64,000 nucleotides of DNA from Timema cristinae (Eukaryota > Arthropoda > Insecta > Phasmatodea > Timematidae): positions 54,721,904 through 54,785,903 of the forward strand of contig JBCFYV010000001.1 in NCBI GenBank assembly GCA_039000515.1, in the 5' to 3' direction. This document shows positions 10,311 through 23,140 of the stretch, one piece after another (the first letter of the stretch is position 1; the number at the start of each line of letters is the position of its first letter). A model generated the notes under the pieces. That model made no database searches. It saw only the letters and a program-made list of their open reading frames with translations, and was not told where the DNA came from. Position numbers and translations under genes: made by a program.

Positions 10311-11225
10311 ATAAAAGGAATGGACCTGTTAGAAGACAAATCACCTAATAATAATCTTAAAGATAATACAGCAAATTTAACGACAAGAAAATCATGTTAT
10401 CCCTTGGATATAAAAACAACTTTGTAGTTCTGTGTTACTTAGGATAATTTATAATATTCTGTAGAGCCAATATTGCTGGCTATACACGAATTAAAATAAT
10501 CTGAAGAAACGAGATTTTGAGGAGTTGCCGATATTACACCTTCAGGTGAATGAAGCTAGTAAATATCCCCCAGTTTACACGACTGTAAGTGAAAAGAGGC
10601 CTCCTGTATCAGAGACAGAAGTAGCCACTACGCCAACCCTGATGGTTTGAAGACCAATAATTATTTATCATCTCACTTTTCTACTCTTTGATTGATACTG
10701 CTTGTTTAACTCATTATAATGGTAGTAATAGGGGCTGAGCCTTTCTCAACGGGCGCCATTTCATGTTTTTCTCAAAGTTTCAGATTTTCTTATAAAGATG
10801 GCATGCACCGTAGACTAAAACAATATTTAGATCTATAGTCACGTGATCGCAGTGTGTGGGATCCCCTTGCCTCACAACCCCCAGCAAAGCTTTTAAATTT
10901 TAAAGATTTTAGGGGAGCTTGTAAACTTAGGTAATCAATGTGTAACATTTCAACTTTGTACTTTATCGAGAAATTTGACAAAAATTCTGGACAAATGGAC
11001 ACCACATAACTTTATTGTATATATTAATATCGTTTCTAAATTTAGTGCTATAGCTTGCATAATTTATTAATAAGTTTTTACTATTATGTTGCCCATTTGG
11101 AAAGTATGGGAGTATTGACTAAAATAGACTTTTTTTCAAATATTATATATACATTTTTTAATAGATTGACTAGGTGAATTAAATAATAATAATTGTTCAC
11201 ATGTTGATTCATATAACTTTTATCT
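10311..11225. other. Non-coding stretch
   Basis: Nothing recognised. A patch of more even base composition at 10500-10660 may be an unplaced piece of the adjacent LINE relic, but I see no motif. Confidence 0.4.
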
Positions 11226-11320
11226 GTCAATTTTGATAGATATCATCAATGCCTATAAAATATCAATAAAAATTTATTAAAATATTTTCGATATTGACCA
11301 CAAAAACAAGGTTTATATAT
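11226..11320 (+). repeat. Dispersed AT-rich repeat, copy 2
   Basis: Partner of 4336-4435; see that entry for the shared blocks. Confidence 0.5.
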
Positions 11321-12370
11321 TTTTTTTAAAAGTTCTATTTGGTATCAAGGGACTTTAAGTCAAATGTGGAAACAAACCAACCCATAAGATAATAAAAGAA
11401 TAGAAGATAATTTTATTATTATTTTTTTTTGTGTTATAATTTGTGGAAGGTTCCAAAAATGTACTCTCAAAGTTTTGTTGTTCTTTGTGAATCGTTATTC
11501 TTTTTTGGAAATGTTTTCATCCCTTTGTATATCTAATTTTACAACTGTTTTCTTTGTGCATCTTATTTTTTTTTATCATGTATTATGTATGCCATTTCAT
11601 ACTCGACTGAAACTTTATTTTCTCTATTGCGAAGGGGGGGAGGGCGGGTTGGGATGAGTGAAGGGGAATGGAGAGCCTTGCTAGACGGTTCATGTCATAG
11701 CAAATGTTTCTACACAAATGAACACAAGATTAGAAAGCTTGTCCTTTCATACGGCACATGAAATAAATGCTAGGATGGACAGTATTTTTAAATAAATGGA
11801 AAAAGCTCGAATATTCACAAATAAGAATCACTTTGAATCTTTATTCAATCTTCTACTTAAATTGTATGGTTAAAATATACCTTTATTTACTGAATAATAT
11901 AATGTATTCATTTTTATTTCATGTAAATTGATGTCTAAAAAATATTTAAAAAATTGTAATTTCATTTTAAATATTTGTTTGTATGTTTTTTTAACAGCAT
12001 CCAACTTTTCTAAAAATTGAATCATTCATTTTAGAGAATGATTAAACATTTAAAAATAAAACTAGTCTTTAATGTTTCCCACCTCCATTTTTAACATATA
12101 TGTATGCAATGTTGAATATAAAAAAACACAGGGTGTTATAAAAATCTACACAAAACTTAGTCAGTAAGATATTTTAATGGCAACATTTAATGTTCTTATT
12201 TATATTGAAATATAATTGTGTCTCAAAATATAAATTTGGTAAAACTAAATTACCAAATAATTTAGAGTAAGTATGTTTATAAATATATGGGACAGTCACT
12301 TGGGATAAGTACCCCGGGGGATACGCAGACAAGGAAGTCAGGCTAATCTTGTGTGGTTTTACATACACCT
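11321..12370. other. AT-rich non-coding stretch
   Basis: No gene recognised. Holds a G-rich tract at 11630-11690. CAGGGTGTTATAAAAA at 12130 resembles the start of some transposable elements but cannot be assigned. Confidence 0.4.
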
Positions 12371-12376
12371 GGAGTT

Positions 12377-12632
12377 TATAATAATAATAATAATTATTAT
12401 TATTCATTCATTGCGTATTACTATATGTTCAGGTTGTACGCAGATATAATAATCCCTTCAATGGGGTAGGGATGAGAAAGGAAGCATTGTACCCTCATTT
12501 GAGTGGAAGGAGAGTGGGAAAAGGTTGAGGAAAACCCATCTTTCGTTGACTCGACTTATATTCGAACACTGATTCATCAGCGGGCTAGTCTAACATGAGG
12601 GTGACGCCTTAGACCATTCGGCCATGATGTGG
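12377..12632 (-). mobile_element. SINE family A, minus-strand copy
   Basis: Reading the minus strand: a degenerate head ending in a B-box-like GTTCGAATATAAG, then the family A body (the minus of AGGAAAACCCATC and GAGTGGAAGGAGAGTGGG), and a 3' (ATT)n-type tail seen on the plus strand at 12379-12405. Diverged; no clean target duplication seen. Confidence 0.6.
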
Positions 12633-13138
12633 AGGTTAAAGTTCAAGGGGGCCTGAAGTGAGTTTTTGTGAATGAATTCCCACTTCTCCTCGAAGAAAAT
12701 GCGTGTACATTTTATATGATATTATAGTTATCTAATTAATAAGCATTAGTGTAGATATACGGATAGCCTGAGTGTGTAGTAGAACATAGTAGCATATAAT
12801 GGTTTTTTAAATATATATTACATTTAAATTAAAGATAACTAAGTTAATTTAATTGCACATATTTTGTATCTGAAATTCATATTATAATATTTTTAGTTGT
12901 ATGAACTATTTAAAATAAACCATCTTAGATGCTACTATTTTTATATTTTTTTAAACTATAAAATATTTTTTTTACTAAGGTCTATGCTTAGAGTTTTAAT
13001 TAAACTCAACTAGTAAGAGATTACTAAACTATTTTAAACACTGAGATATAATTTATAAAATATAGATAAATATATCTTAGGCGTTATGAAAACCTGGAAA
13101 TCAGGGACTAATAAATACACTAGAATGAACCTGAGGAA
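12633..13138. other. AT-rich flank of the satellite array
   Basis: Very AT-rich, no gene. 13081-13138 lies directly before the first satellite unit and shows no similarity to the left flank of the related fragment near 49870. Confidence 0.5.
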
Positions 13139-15763
13139 TATAGTGTATTTAGGTGGACTGGATAGAACTAGCTCAAGATAGGGATAGGGTGTAATGAGGA
13201 GGACTGGACAAAACTAGCTCAAGATTGGGATATAGTGTAATAAGTTGGACTGAATAGAACTAGCTCAAGATAGGGTTAGGGTGTAATGAGGTGGACTGAA
13301 TATAACTAGCTCAAGATAGGGATAGGGTGTAATGAGGTGGATTGAATATAACTAGATCAAGATAGGGATAGGGTGTAATGAGTTGGACTGAATAGAACCA
13401 ATTCAAGATAGGGATAAGGTGTAGTGAGGTGGACTGAATAGAACTAGCTCAAGATAGGGATAGGGTGTAATGAGGTGGACTGAATATAACTAGCTCAAGA
13501 TAGGGATAGGGTGTAATGAGGTGGACTGAATAGAACCAATTCAAGATAGGGATAGGGTGTAATGAGGTGGACTGGACAAAACTAGCTCAAGATTGGGATA
13601 TAGTGTAATGAGGTGGACTGAATAGAACTAGCTCAAGATAGGGTTAGGGTGTAATGAGGTGGACTGAATATAACTAGCTCAAGATAGGGTTAGGGTGTAA
13701 GGAGGTGGACTGAATATAACTAGCTCAAGATAGGGATAGGGTGTAATGAGGTGGACTGAATATAACTAGCTCAAGATAGGGATAGGGTGTAATGAGGTGG
13801 ACTGAATAGAACCAATTCAAGATAGGGATAAGGTGTAGTGAGGTGGACTGAATAGAACTAGCTCAAGATAGGGATAGGGTGTAATGAGGTGGACTGAATA
13901 GAACTAGCTCAAGATAGGGATAGGGTGTAATGAGGTGGACTGAATAGAACTAGCTCAAGATAGGGATAAGGTGTAGTGAGGTGGACTGAATAGAACTAGC
14001 ACAAGATAGGGATAGGGTGTAATGAGGTGGACCGGACAAAACTAGCTCAAGATAGGGATATAGTGTAATGAGGTGGACTGGATAGAACTAGCTCAAGATA
14101 GGGATAGGGTGTAATGAGGTGGACTGGATATAACTAGCTCAAGATAGGGATAGGGTGTAATGAGGTGGACTGGACAAAACTAGCTCAAGATAGGGATATA
14201 GTGTAATGAGGTGGACTGAATAGAACTAGCTCAAGATGGGGATAGGGTGTAATGAGGTGGACTGAATAGAACTAGCTCAAGATAGGGATAGGGTGTAATG
14301 AGGTGGACTGAATAGAACCAATTCAAGATAGGGATAAGGTGTAGTGAGGTGGACTGAATAGAACTAGCTCAAAATAGGGATAAGGTGTAGTGAGGTGGAC
14401 TGAATAGAACTAGCACAAGATAGGGATAGGGTGTAATGAGGTGGACTGGACAAAACTAGCTCAAGATAGGGATATAGTGTAATGAAGTGGACTGAATGGA
14501 ACTAGCTCAAGATAGGGATAGGGTGTAATGAGGTGGACTGAATATAGCTAGCTCATGATAGGGATAGGGTGTAATGAGGTGGACTGAATATAACTAGCTC
14601 AAGATAGGGATAGGGTGTAATGAGGTGGACTGAATAGAACTAGCTCAAGATGGGGATAGGGTGTAATGAGGTGGACTGAATAGAACTAGCTCAAGATAGG
14701 GATAGGGTGTAATGAGGTGGACTGGATATAACTAGCTCAAGATAGGGATAGGGTGTAATGAGGTGGACTGAATATAACTAGCTCAAGATAGGGATAGGGT
14801 GTAATGAGGTGGACTGGATATAACTAGCTCAAGATAGGGATAGGGTGTAATGAGGTGGACTGGACAAAACTAGCTCAAGATAGGGATATAGTGTAATGAG
14901 GTGGACTGAATAGAACTAGCTCAAGATGGGGATAGGGTGTAATGAGGTGGACTGAATAGAACTAGCTCAAGATAGGGATAGGGTGTAATGAGGTGGACTG
15001 AATAGAACCAATTCAAGATAGGGATAAGGTGTAGTGAGGTGGACTGAATAGAACTAGCTCAAAATAGGGATAAGGTGTAGTGAGGTGGACTGAATAGAAC
15101 TAGCACAAGATAGGGATAGGGTGTAATGAGGTGGACTGGACAAAACTAGCTCAAGATAGGGATATAGTGTAATGAAGTGGACTGAATGGAACTAGCTCAA
15201 GATAGGGATAGGGTGTAATGAGGTGGACTGAATATAGCTAGCTCATGATAGGGATGGGTGTAATGAGGTGGTCTGAATATAACTAGCTCATGATAGGGAT
15301 AGGGTGTAATGAGGTGGACTGAATATAACTAGCTCAAGATAGGGATAGGGTGTAATGAGGTGGACTGAATATAACTATCTCAAGATAGGGATAGGGTGTA
15401 ATGAGGTGGACTGAATATAACTAGCTCAAGATAGGGATATAGTGTAATGAAGTGGACTGAATGGAACTAGCTCAAGATAGGGATAGGGTGTAATGAGGTG
15501 GACTGAATATAACTAGCTCAAGATAGGGATAGGGTGTAATGAGGTGGACTGAATATAACTAGCTCAAGATAGGGATAGGGTGTAATGAGGTGGACTGAAT
15601 AGAACCAATTCAAGATAGGGATAAGGTGTAGTGAGGTGGACTGAATAGAACTAGCTCAAGATAGGGATAGGGTGTAATGTGGTGGACTGAATAGAACTAG
15701 CTCAAGATAGTGATAGAGTGTAATGAGGTGGACTGGATAGAACTAGCTCAAGATAGGGATAGG
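13139..15763 (+). repeat. 46-bp satellite array, about 57 units
   Basis: Head-to-tail units of 46 bp; a typical unit reads GATAGGGATAGGGTGTAATG, AGGTGGACTGAATAGAACTA, GCTCAA. Variants recur in a non-random order: CCAATTCAAG for CTAGCTCAAG, GGACAAAAC for GAATAGAAC, GATGGGGAT for GATAGGGAT, and AAGGTGTAGTG for AGGGTGTAATG. A block of about 460 bp from 14091 recurs at 14781, an offset of 690 bp (15 units), so array growth has involved multi-unit duplication. No open frame or pol III box. It ends in a unique-looking flank that is shared with the fragment near 49970. Confidence 0.95.
14091..15250 (+). repeat. 690-bp higher-order duplication within the satellite
   Basis: Diagnostic variants repeat exactly 690 bp apart: GATGGGGAT at 14235 and 14925, CTCAAAATAGGG at 14368 and 15058, CTCATGATAGGG at 14552 and 15242. 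Similarity weakens before 14091 and after 15250, where the second copy has lost two bases. Confidence 0.85.
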
Positions 15764-15960
15764 TGGCGTACTTTTAAAAGTGCAGCAATTAACTTTCGAG
15801 TTCCTATTGTCAATAGAATATATAAGTAGGTAATATTTAAAGTGATGGGTGTAAATATTTCATTCGAACCCTGGACAGGTGTCATTTTTCAATAAATATT
15901 TACTTTATATTGATAGCACTTGGGAACTTAAGTCATTCTCTTATAATGTTAGTTTCAATA
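15764..15960 (+). repeat. Satellite-flank sequence with a tRNA-like block
   Basis: The first 75 or so bases (GTGGCGTACTTTT..., then GTTCCTATT..., AAGTAGG) align with the bases after the satellite fragment at 49968-50043, so the array and this flank travelled together. A B-box-like ATTCGAACCCTGG followed by ACAGGTGTCATTTTT lies at 15862-15895. Confidence 0.6.
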
Positions 15961-17214
15961 GACTACATTTTCTTGCAACAAAGAACGTAATATATCGATA
16001 AAGTCCTCAATAAAATGCCAGCTTTGATTTATTTTATGCCGAGCTAAAATGTATTATTTATTGTTACTGTAAGATTAATAACATCTTTATAAACCCAACT
16101 CAGATTTATAAACTGATCCTTATAGCTATAATATTTCTTAGCTTAGACTACCTATGTGATGACGGCAACGATAAGACCATATAAATAAATCTTATAGAAG
16201 AAAGTTTGAAAAATAACTCATTAACATTTTAAAATATTTCTAAAATAGTAGTTTTTGAAGGGAATAAAGTAATACTTCTAAAGAATATATAGGCCACCTA
16301 TTTTGGGGCCCCACTCGACCTATAAGTTTATCAAAGGTCCCACACAATGTCGTTTATCATTTCTTCATTCAACATTTTTCTTGTCTATACATCTTACGTT
16401 TATTCCTTAAATTTAATCTTTCCTCAAACACTCATGCACCTTCCCCATCAAAGCAAAATTTTAGCGTAAATAAAATTTCCACAAGATCAACCGGACGGTC
16501 GTGATCGACCGTTATATGTGTCCTGTTCAAAACGAACTGTAATAAACAATATTAGTGAATTACATTTTATTGATATTGTAGTTGTCAAAATGATCATCAC
16601 TTTTCACAATAAGCTAATGAAAAACACTCTCTTTGACACTTTAATATGTATCAATTAGATACGTTACGAAACCTATTTTTCATGATTCCGGTTCTTTCTA
16701 GTTCCAAATTAATTTTTTCTATTCTTGATATCAATTCTTGAACATTCCCTATTTCATTATTTTCCCAAGCATCCCAACCTCATATAAAACACATTCATGT
16801 TCAACTTGTTATCACAGCAAATATGTAGATAATTAATTAATACTCATTCTCAATTTTTTGCCGTTTTGCTTAGTTGCAAATACTTTCATTGATTCATTGA
16901 AAGCTAAAAACGAATTATTGATACTCGTAATATTAAGACCGATTATCAATTATTTCGAAACCGGTAAAAATCAAGGGTATTAAGGTATTGAAAAATCAAG
17001 TTTTACATCCCTGATACAAATATATCTAATAGTCTTAACATTATCAAATATGACTCACTAGTAGTCTAACTGTAGGAACTAATAGAGATACATGAAATTG
17101 TTAAATAATAATACTGTACAAAAATATTATATCTACACCTCTTACTATCCATACAAGCTACAAGCGTTCAATCGCACTGATTCATTATGAATGACATAGG
17201 TAAAAACAGGAAGA
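15961..17214. other. AT-rich non-coding stretch
   Basis: No gene seen. One short hairpin, ACGGTCGTGATCGACCGT, at 16494-16511. Confidence 0.5.
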
Positions 17215-17300
17215 AATACACCCTAATTTGTGTGGGAGGAGAGAGTGAACTTTTTTAGAAAACTACCCTCATTATGCCCGGATTCTATTCCAGATCTTCT
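17215..17300 (-). repeat. SINE family A fragment
   Basis: Minus-strand body and head fragment (plus strand TTTGTGTGGGAGGAGAGAGTGA, then AGAAAACTACCCTCA and a B-box-like TTCTATTCCAGAT). Degenerate. Confidence 0.35.
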
Positions 17301-18077
17301 CATAACCCACGAACCAAAATATATGAGCTTGACATTTAGTTCACGTGTCCACCAGTGAACGATTAGAAAAAATTAACCTACGTGCTCTAATTACTTTCTT
17401 TTGATATTGTTACATACTTTTCCATCAAATTGACTAAATTTATTACGCCCCAACATGAGGTTTTGTGCTAAAGAAAGATATTCTAATTAATAATGAACAT
17501 TTAAGTTTAGAGAACTTTAATTCAATCTTCCCCATTTTATCTTGTTAATATAATGTTACAAAACTATGTTTGTGCTATTTGTATTCCGTTTGGGTTTATA
17601 TGTTTACAAACATGAATAATTGTGTCATTAAATTAAGCTTTCATAGAAAACTTATTGTGGCAAACCTGCTTGAAAACAATTATTACGAAGCAAGGGGATC
17701 TCAAACTGAACCACTACATGAAATGTTACATAAAAATCTATAGTTTTATAGAATAAATACCCACGTTATGTGACATATTAACACCAATGGAGCTTTGTTG
17801 AATAATACTTGTTTATAATATTGGTTAACAATATTACTTGGTTTATTTGTTTTACTTAATATTTGGTAGGCTAGCCTTGAAGTCCAGTTGGCCTGAAACA
17901 ATAATTGTTTTGTAAAAAACCTGATTTTCCAGCACATATGAGCAGAAAGTTTCACAAAATTAATAGGGGAATAAATATTAGGCACACTTAGGGACAGCTT
18001 CAATATTTTAGCCTATGCCTACCATATAACCCCGTTAATATAATAATGAAATAACCAAATTATGTATATAGGCCTAG
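17301..18077. other. AT-rich non-coding stretch
   Basis: Nothing recognised; the open frame at 17746-18003 (minus) lacks any known motif. Confidence 0.5.
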
Positions 18078-18262
18078 TCTGTCAGTGGCGGGTGATGGGA
18101 TTTCAAATCCTAGCTGAGTATACTTAAAGTGGCTCTCGCTAAATAGTGTTCCTTTCTACCTTCACGCAAATGTGGTATGTGTCCTCTAAATATACCCTTC
18201 TGATACTTATCCCTTAATGTAGGTGTACAGATAGCCTGGATGAGGGGAAGTTCGGGGTGAAT
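18078..18262 (+). mobile_element. SINE family A copy
   Basis: A B-box-like GGGATTTCAAATCC is followed by the family A body (GTGGCTCTCGCTAAAT, then CTACCTTCACGCAAATGTGG and TATCCCTTAATGTAG). The tail is lost. Confidence 0.5.
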
Positions 18263-18344
18263 TAAAACAAAATTGATACTAATAAAATCTTAAAATAAAA
18301 ACTTGTTAAATTTCCATTTTGGAATTTTCTAGTGCTCTATATCA

Positions 18345-18575
18345 TGCCTCTTCAGGTTATACGCATATGTAATAACTTCACTGATGATCTAGGGATGAGT
18401 AGGGTTGAATTTATAAGAAGTGAACCAGAATTTGAGTGGATAGAGAGAGTGAAATACCATTTAGGGAACAAAAACACCACTCAGTACACCGGGCTGGATT
18501 GAACAACGATCTCCTGTCATAGGTAGTCTAACCTATGGAAGCGTGACGTCTTAGATTGTTGTCACCGAGGCTTGT
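18345..18575 (-). mobile_element. SINE family A copy, minus strand
   Basis: Full-length but diverged. The plus strand shows the tail (CAGGTTATACGCATA), then the body (AAGTGAACCAGAATTTGAGTGG, GGGAACAAAAACACCACTCAG), a degenerate B box (GGATTGAACAACGATC) and the head end CACCGAGGC. With 18078-18262 it makes a tail-to-tail pair. Confidence 0.6.
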
Positions 18576-18604
18576 AACATTTAAACTGAGTAAGAAGCTG
18601 AGAG

Positions 18605-18680
18605 GAGTTTGTACGCCAAGCCAAACGTCTGGGTCCGATTTCTGTATACAGGTGTTGTTGTTCAATTTATTTGAATACAA
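18605..18680 (+). repeat. Possible tRNA-like fragment (group D)
   Basis: GGGTCCGATTTCT followed by GTATACAGGTGTTGTTGTT, similar in arrangement to 3105-3190 and 15862-15895. Low confidence. Confidence 0.25.
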
Positions 18681-19855
18681 TTAAGGTATGGCTGATTTCC
18701 GTAACTATAATCATTCATCCCTCAAGTTTCACCTTTAACATATATTTCATTTTATATCGGTGGTTTCATCCCTAAGTACGGAGAGTTGAATTGAAAATAA
18801 GATAGGAAATGGAAAAACTAGCTCTTTATTTAACCATTCTCATTGTGTCACATTAAACAAACAAATTGTACCATAGTGAACAACATATATGATTATAAAG
18901 ATACGTTATAATTTTAAGTCACGTGATAATTTGTTAATAATTTCAATTACTATACAATTTGATGAGATATGATCTAAACATATTTTATTCAATGTATGTA
19001 GGAACCATTTTAAGGGAAAAAAAAGGAAAAACGTATAAACCGCATAGACACAGTGCTTAAAAATTTTAATTTTTTTTACTGACCTTAACTTGCTTTCCTT
19101 TTAACCTTACCTTAAATTATGGCAATAATAGCCTTCCGGGGAGCTGTGGATTATTTTTTTTAACTTATTCAATATATTGGAAATTAATCATATATATAAT
19201 TTAGTAAAAATCTGTCCAGTAGTTCAAAAGTTAAGTGGCACATAGACACATCATATTTGGTCACATTTGTATTTTTACTATGCAGTGAAAACTAAAAAAA
19301 TAGTGTATAACAGTGTTTGTTAAAACAGTAATAAGATCAATATTTAAAAAAATATTATTTGAAAGCTATATAAATCAACATCTCACCTTTAAATATATAA
19401 ATGAGTGTGAGGGAATCGGCCATAGTCCCTTAAAGTCAATGCCAGGCAATTCTCCTTACATGTTAGCTTCACATGTAATCTAGCTAGACGGGAGCTCCGT
19501 GGTTAAAACAAGTAGAATTAACCAGAGGCAAAGTGTCAAGTTGTGTAAGTTAGTGAAAGGGAAAGTGGTTGGGTGTGTGGTTTTCATGTAAAAGTTTAGA
19601 TGACACCTTTTATTTAGTGAAAACTTAACAGTTTATAAAACTGTTCCTAAGTTTGATGGAAAAACTCTCTGCTGGAAGGTTTAAATCCAAGGATAGTCAT
19701 AAAATTATGTTATATATTCCGCATTTAGTGTTATTTATCTTTAAGAAAGAATTTAATTAACAATTTATAAAGGCTAAATATGTATGTTTTAATACTTTTA
19801 ATATGATGATACCCTTTTCCTTCTTTTTCAAGAATTCATCCATAGTGTATGCCCA
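18681..19855. other. AT-rich non-coding stretch
   Basis: No gene recognised. 19415-19510 is less AT-rich but has no motif that I can place. Confidence 0.45.
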
Positions 19856-19858
19856 TAC

Positions 19859-20003
19859 ATATGTTTGTTTATTTGTATGTAAGCCCTTACTTTATTGACA
19901 AGTCTAAATGTTTGCTTATATGTATGTCCTTCTCTTATTAACAAGTCTAAATGTTTGTTTATATATTAATATATGTATGGCCTTACTTTATTAACAAGTC
20001 TAA
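19859..20003 (+). repeat. Short tandem repeat, 3 units of 43-53 bp
   Basis: Three units, each running from ATGTTTG(T/C)TTAT through TGTATG and (C)CTTACTTTATT to AACAAGTCTA. The units differ by small indels. Confidence 0.75.
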
Positions 20004-21058
20004 CCACCACAACACAAGAGTAAAATTGTAGACTCAATTTTCCCAACCATGGAACTTACATTTAATAGTTTTAACATTACCCTAGGTCACTAATTTAAAA
20101 CAATGATGTTAAAACATATATATGTTATTAAATTTGGTAATGTAGCATAGATCAAATAATTGTATTTATAGACTGTTCCATAGAATATATTTATTTGAGG
20201 AGGTTAAGTTGAACTAATTTAAATAATCAAATTTTAAAAATGTTTTCTCCATACTAACCAGAAGTTTAATTAAGCAAATTAAGCATATTTAATCCAAATC
20301 CACGTTGGTAAAGTCTTTCGTTGTTTTTAATTTATATTTCTTTTAATCTACTGAAAATCGCAAGACGCCGTAATAAATAGATAATTTTAACCATTCTAGA
20401 GTTTTTTTAATTTACTTTGATTGTATTTTAGCTACTTGTTTGGTAAATTTAAGGATTATAATTTTATTAGGCGTATCTTAGAAATTAAAATCAGATTTTA
20501 AAATAAAATTATCACCGTCAAAGAAATAAAACAAAAAATTTGCTATTTGCAAATGTGCACAAACGGGATATGGATTAATAAGGGAGATTTTAGAGATAGA
20601 CACCCACATTTGTGTTTGAGTAAGTTGAAATGTTTTTTGAAAAATCTGTCTGGGATTTGGATCCCATCCTCCCGTCAACGGTAAATAAGAAAGGAATAAG
20701 ACTTCTGGCGTAAGATAATAGTAATAATATAAAAATAAAATAAATACTGTTCTCAATGTCCTTGAATATAATAAATATCACATCAGCAAGCATACAGATA
20801 AAGGTGATAATCTCGTCTTGTCTGATTTTCTTGTGAAGGTGAGTTTAGAATATCGAAATATCATTCTGGCATACTGAGACTTTTTTTTCATAAATTTTTT
20901 CTTACTCTCCTTCAGTTTTATTGCTGATGGATATATTTTAAATTTTACCTTTCTCTTCTCTTTAATTATTGGATATCCGTAAAATGACAATCTTCAATCC
21001 TCACGAGAAACTTGACATCTTAATATTTTGTTAAAAATATCTCCACGGTGTCAGCGTG
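20004..21058. other. AT-rich non-coding stretch
   Basis: Open frames at 20478-20990 (minus) are low-complexity and hydrophobic, with no recognised domain; I treat them as chance frames. Confidence 0.5.
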
Positions 21059-21350
21059 CAGGCGAGCTATACCGGCCAAGTAGCCACCACCTGTTGGAGA
21101 AGATAGTGTCAACATTTACGGGTAGAGGTTGTAATGCTACCAGCACAATGAACCCTTAAACCACTGGTCTCAGTTTTCTAGACCAGAGCCACTACTTATT
21201 TATGAAATTAGCTCCTCCATTGTATTTTCTAGGCTGAGTTGACACTGTTACAAACCTTCTCCTTCACAGGAATATCTGGTAGCGCTGGGGATTGAACCTG
21301 GGATCTCTTTATCAGTAGGTGAGAATTCTGACCACTAGACCATAAATATG
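21059..21350 (-). mobile_element. tRNA-derived SINE, family C
   Basis: On the minus strand the head has an A-box region (GGTCTAGTGGTCAGAATTCT) and a B box (GGTTCAATCCC, minus of 21288-21298). AGAATTCTCACCT resembles the D-arm to anticodon region of tRNA-Gly(GCC). The body that follows (GTGCTGGTAGCATTACAACC, GGTGGTGGCTACTTGGCCGG) matches neither family A nor B. The anticodon stem does not pair, so it is not a functional tRNA. Only copy seen here. Confidence 0.6.
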
Positions 21351-22128
21351 GCTATATTATTTTTTTAATGTGTTTTAGTTGTGTTTGTACCTTCCTCCTT
21401 TTAAATTTTTCTGGTATATTTTTTTTTTCGGAAAAAAGCATAAGCAATTATATAAGGCAAAAAACCCCGTAGAGGCATAGACTATACTTTTTCATAATTA
21501 TGTCCCTATTAACTTCATATTTTCCTCTCATATTACCCTACAGATATTTTTTAAATGGTTTCATTAAAATGTAATAATTATTAAAAATAAGCTGAGATCT
21601 AAAAATATAAATGATCAAAACATACAACACGCTTTTATTTCAAAAAGTGTAGCTAAGGCTACTTTCGTGAGGGAAATACTATTGAGATAGCCAAATATAT
21701 TATTATTTAAAGGGGATAATCTCAATACATTACAAAACTAAACTTGTATTTAGTGACAAGATTTTTTCCAAAGTTTCAGTTTGATTTAATACGAAAGCAT
21801 TTATAGAACTTTTCTATCGGATGACATTCAACAGTTTTTGTATTGTAATAAACAAATCAACAATGATTTTTTTTATTTTATCATATAAAAGAACATTTTA
21901 TGTGTCCCTGAACTCAAAGAAGATGTGTTTTAAACTTATTTCCATGTGTCTGAGTATACCTGGGACTACAGCCGAAATGGTATAATTTATTACGTTAAAT
22001 CTTGATAGTTAGATGTTGACGACAATCTTGATTTCAATTCTAGACATAAAATTAAGAATAATAAAGGATATTTTTGTTAATTCAAAGTTTTTAGAAAGTT
22101 ATTTCAACTAGTTTTGATCAATATTTTT
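21351..22128. other. AT-rich non-coding stretch
   Basis: No gene or repeat recognised. Confidence 0.5.
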
Positions 22129-22680
22129 ACTTTCTCGCTATCTTACAGGTAGAGAAAGTATTGTGATCGTCAAAAAAAAATTGAACTCAAGGTTTTGATG
22201 AATTTTGACGTTTCATGACCCCCGAATCACAAAAATAGGTTTTTGACTTTCCACCTGTCTGTCTGTCTGTACCTTTGAAATAGAGCCTAAACTGTTTTAC
22301 CGATTGGGCTAAACTTTGTATCTAGGGTTTTCATAGGGTTCCCCAAGGAAGTTTTGGAATTGGATATCTAACCCTAAAATTAAGGTTAGCTTACTGCAGG
22401 CAAATAAAGAAAAAGTAAATTTTCTCAAAATCAGCTTTAAATATTTTGATTAAATTTCATTTCTAAACATTCATAAATATTCCAAACAAAATGGCTACTA
22501 TCAATATTTGGTCAAAATGACATTAAGGCTCCGTTCTGATGGGTAAATTATCTTTTTTTTTTATAATATCTACTAAACTATTTGAGATATGAAATTACTT
22601 ATCTTCCAAATATGTAGGTCTATTTATAATACAAATATTTAAGAAGAAGCATATTTTTATTAAACCCAATAACTTTCAAG
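22129..22680 (+). repeat. Diverged direct repeat, unit 1
   Basis: Begins with the inverted pair ACTTTCTC/GAGAAAGT (22129-22159). Next comes TATTGTGATCGTCAAAA, a GACGTTTCATGACCCCC block, a (TCTG)n stretch at 22254-22271, TTTTCTCAAAATC, CTATTTGAGATAT and TTTTATTAAACCCAATAACTT. Most blocks recur in order at 22697-23140. No coding potential; family unknown. Confidence 0.65.
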
Positions 22681-22696
22681 CTATACGTAAAATATA

Positions 22697-23140
22697 TTTT
22701 TTAACTTTTCGAACACGAAAGGTATTGCGACCGCAAAAGAAAATATAACCTGAAATGTTGATGGATGTCGACGTCTCAAGTCCCCCCAAACAATAAAAAA
22801 GTGATCTTTGCAATGACGTCTGTCCATGTGTCTCTTTAAACTTAAAATTAAGAGTAGTTTAAGAAATGGGAAAAGAGAAAAAATCGATTTTCTCAAAATC
22901 GGCTGTTACGATCTTGATTAAAATTCGTATCTAGGCGTAGTTTAAGATTATAAATAAACTGGTTGTTTTCATTTTACCATCAAAATGAATTTTAGGGTAA
23001 TTTACAGAAGCAGAAACTTCCGTATCTCCACAACTATTTGAGATAGTAAATAACTTATCAATGCAAAATTGTAGTACTATTGAAATTAAAAAACTTTTAT
23101 ATTAAATATATTTTTTTAAATCCAACCGTTTCTGAGAGAT
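22697..23140 (+). repeat. Diverged direct repeat, unit 2
   Basis: Shares ordered blocks with unit 1: TATTGCGACCGCAAAA, GACGTCTCAAGTCCCCC, GTCTGTCCATGTGTC, TTTTCTCAAAATCGGCT, CTATTTGAGATAG and TTTTTTTAAATCCAACCGTTT. Shorter by internal deletion. Confidence 0.65.

Noticed and set aside
13139..15763. CRISPR array
   Set aside because: Units are contiguous 46-bp repeats with no unique spacers, in eukaryotic DNA.
21275..21350. tRNA-Gly-like gene on the minus strand
   Set aside because: Resembles tRNA-Gly in the D-arm region but the stems are broken and a SINE body follows.
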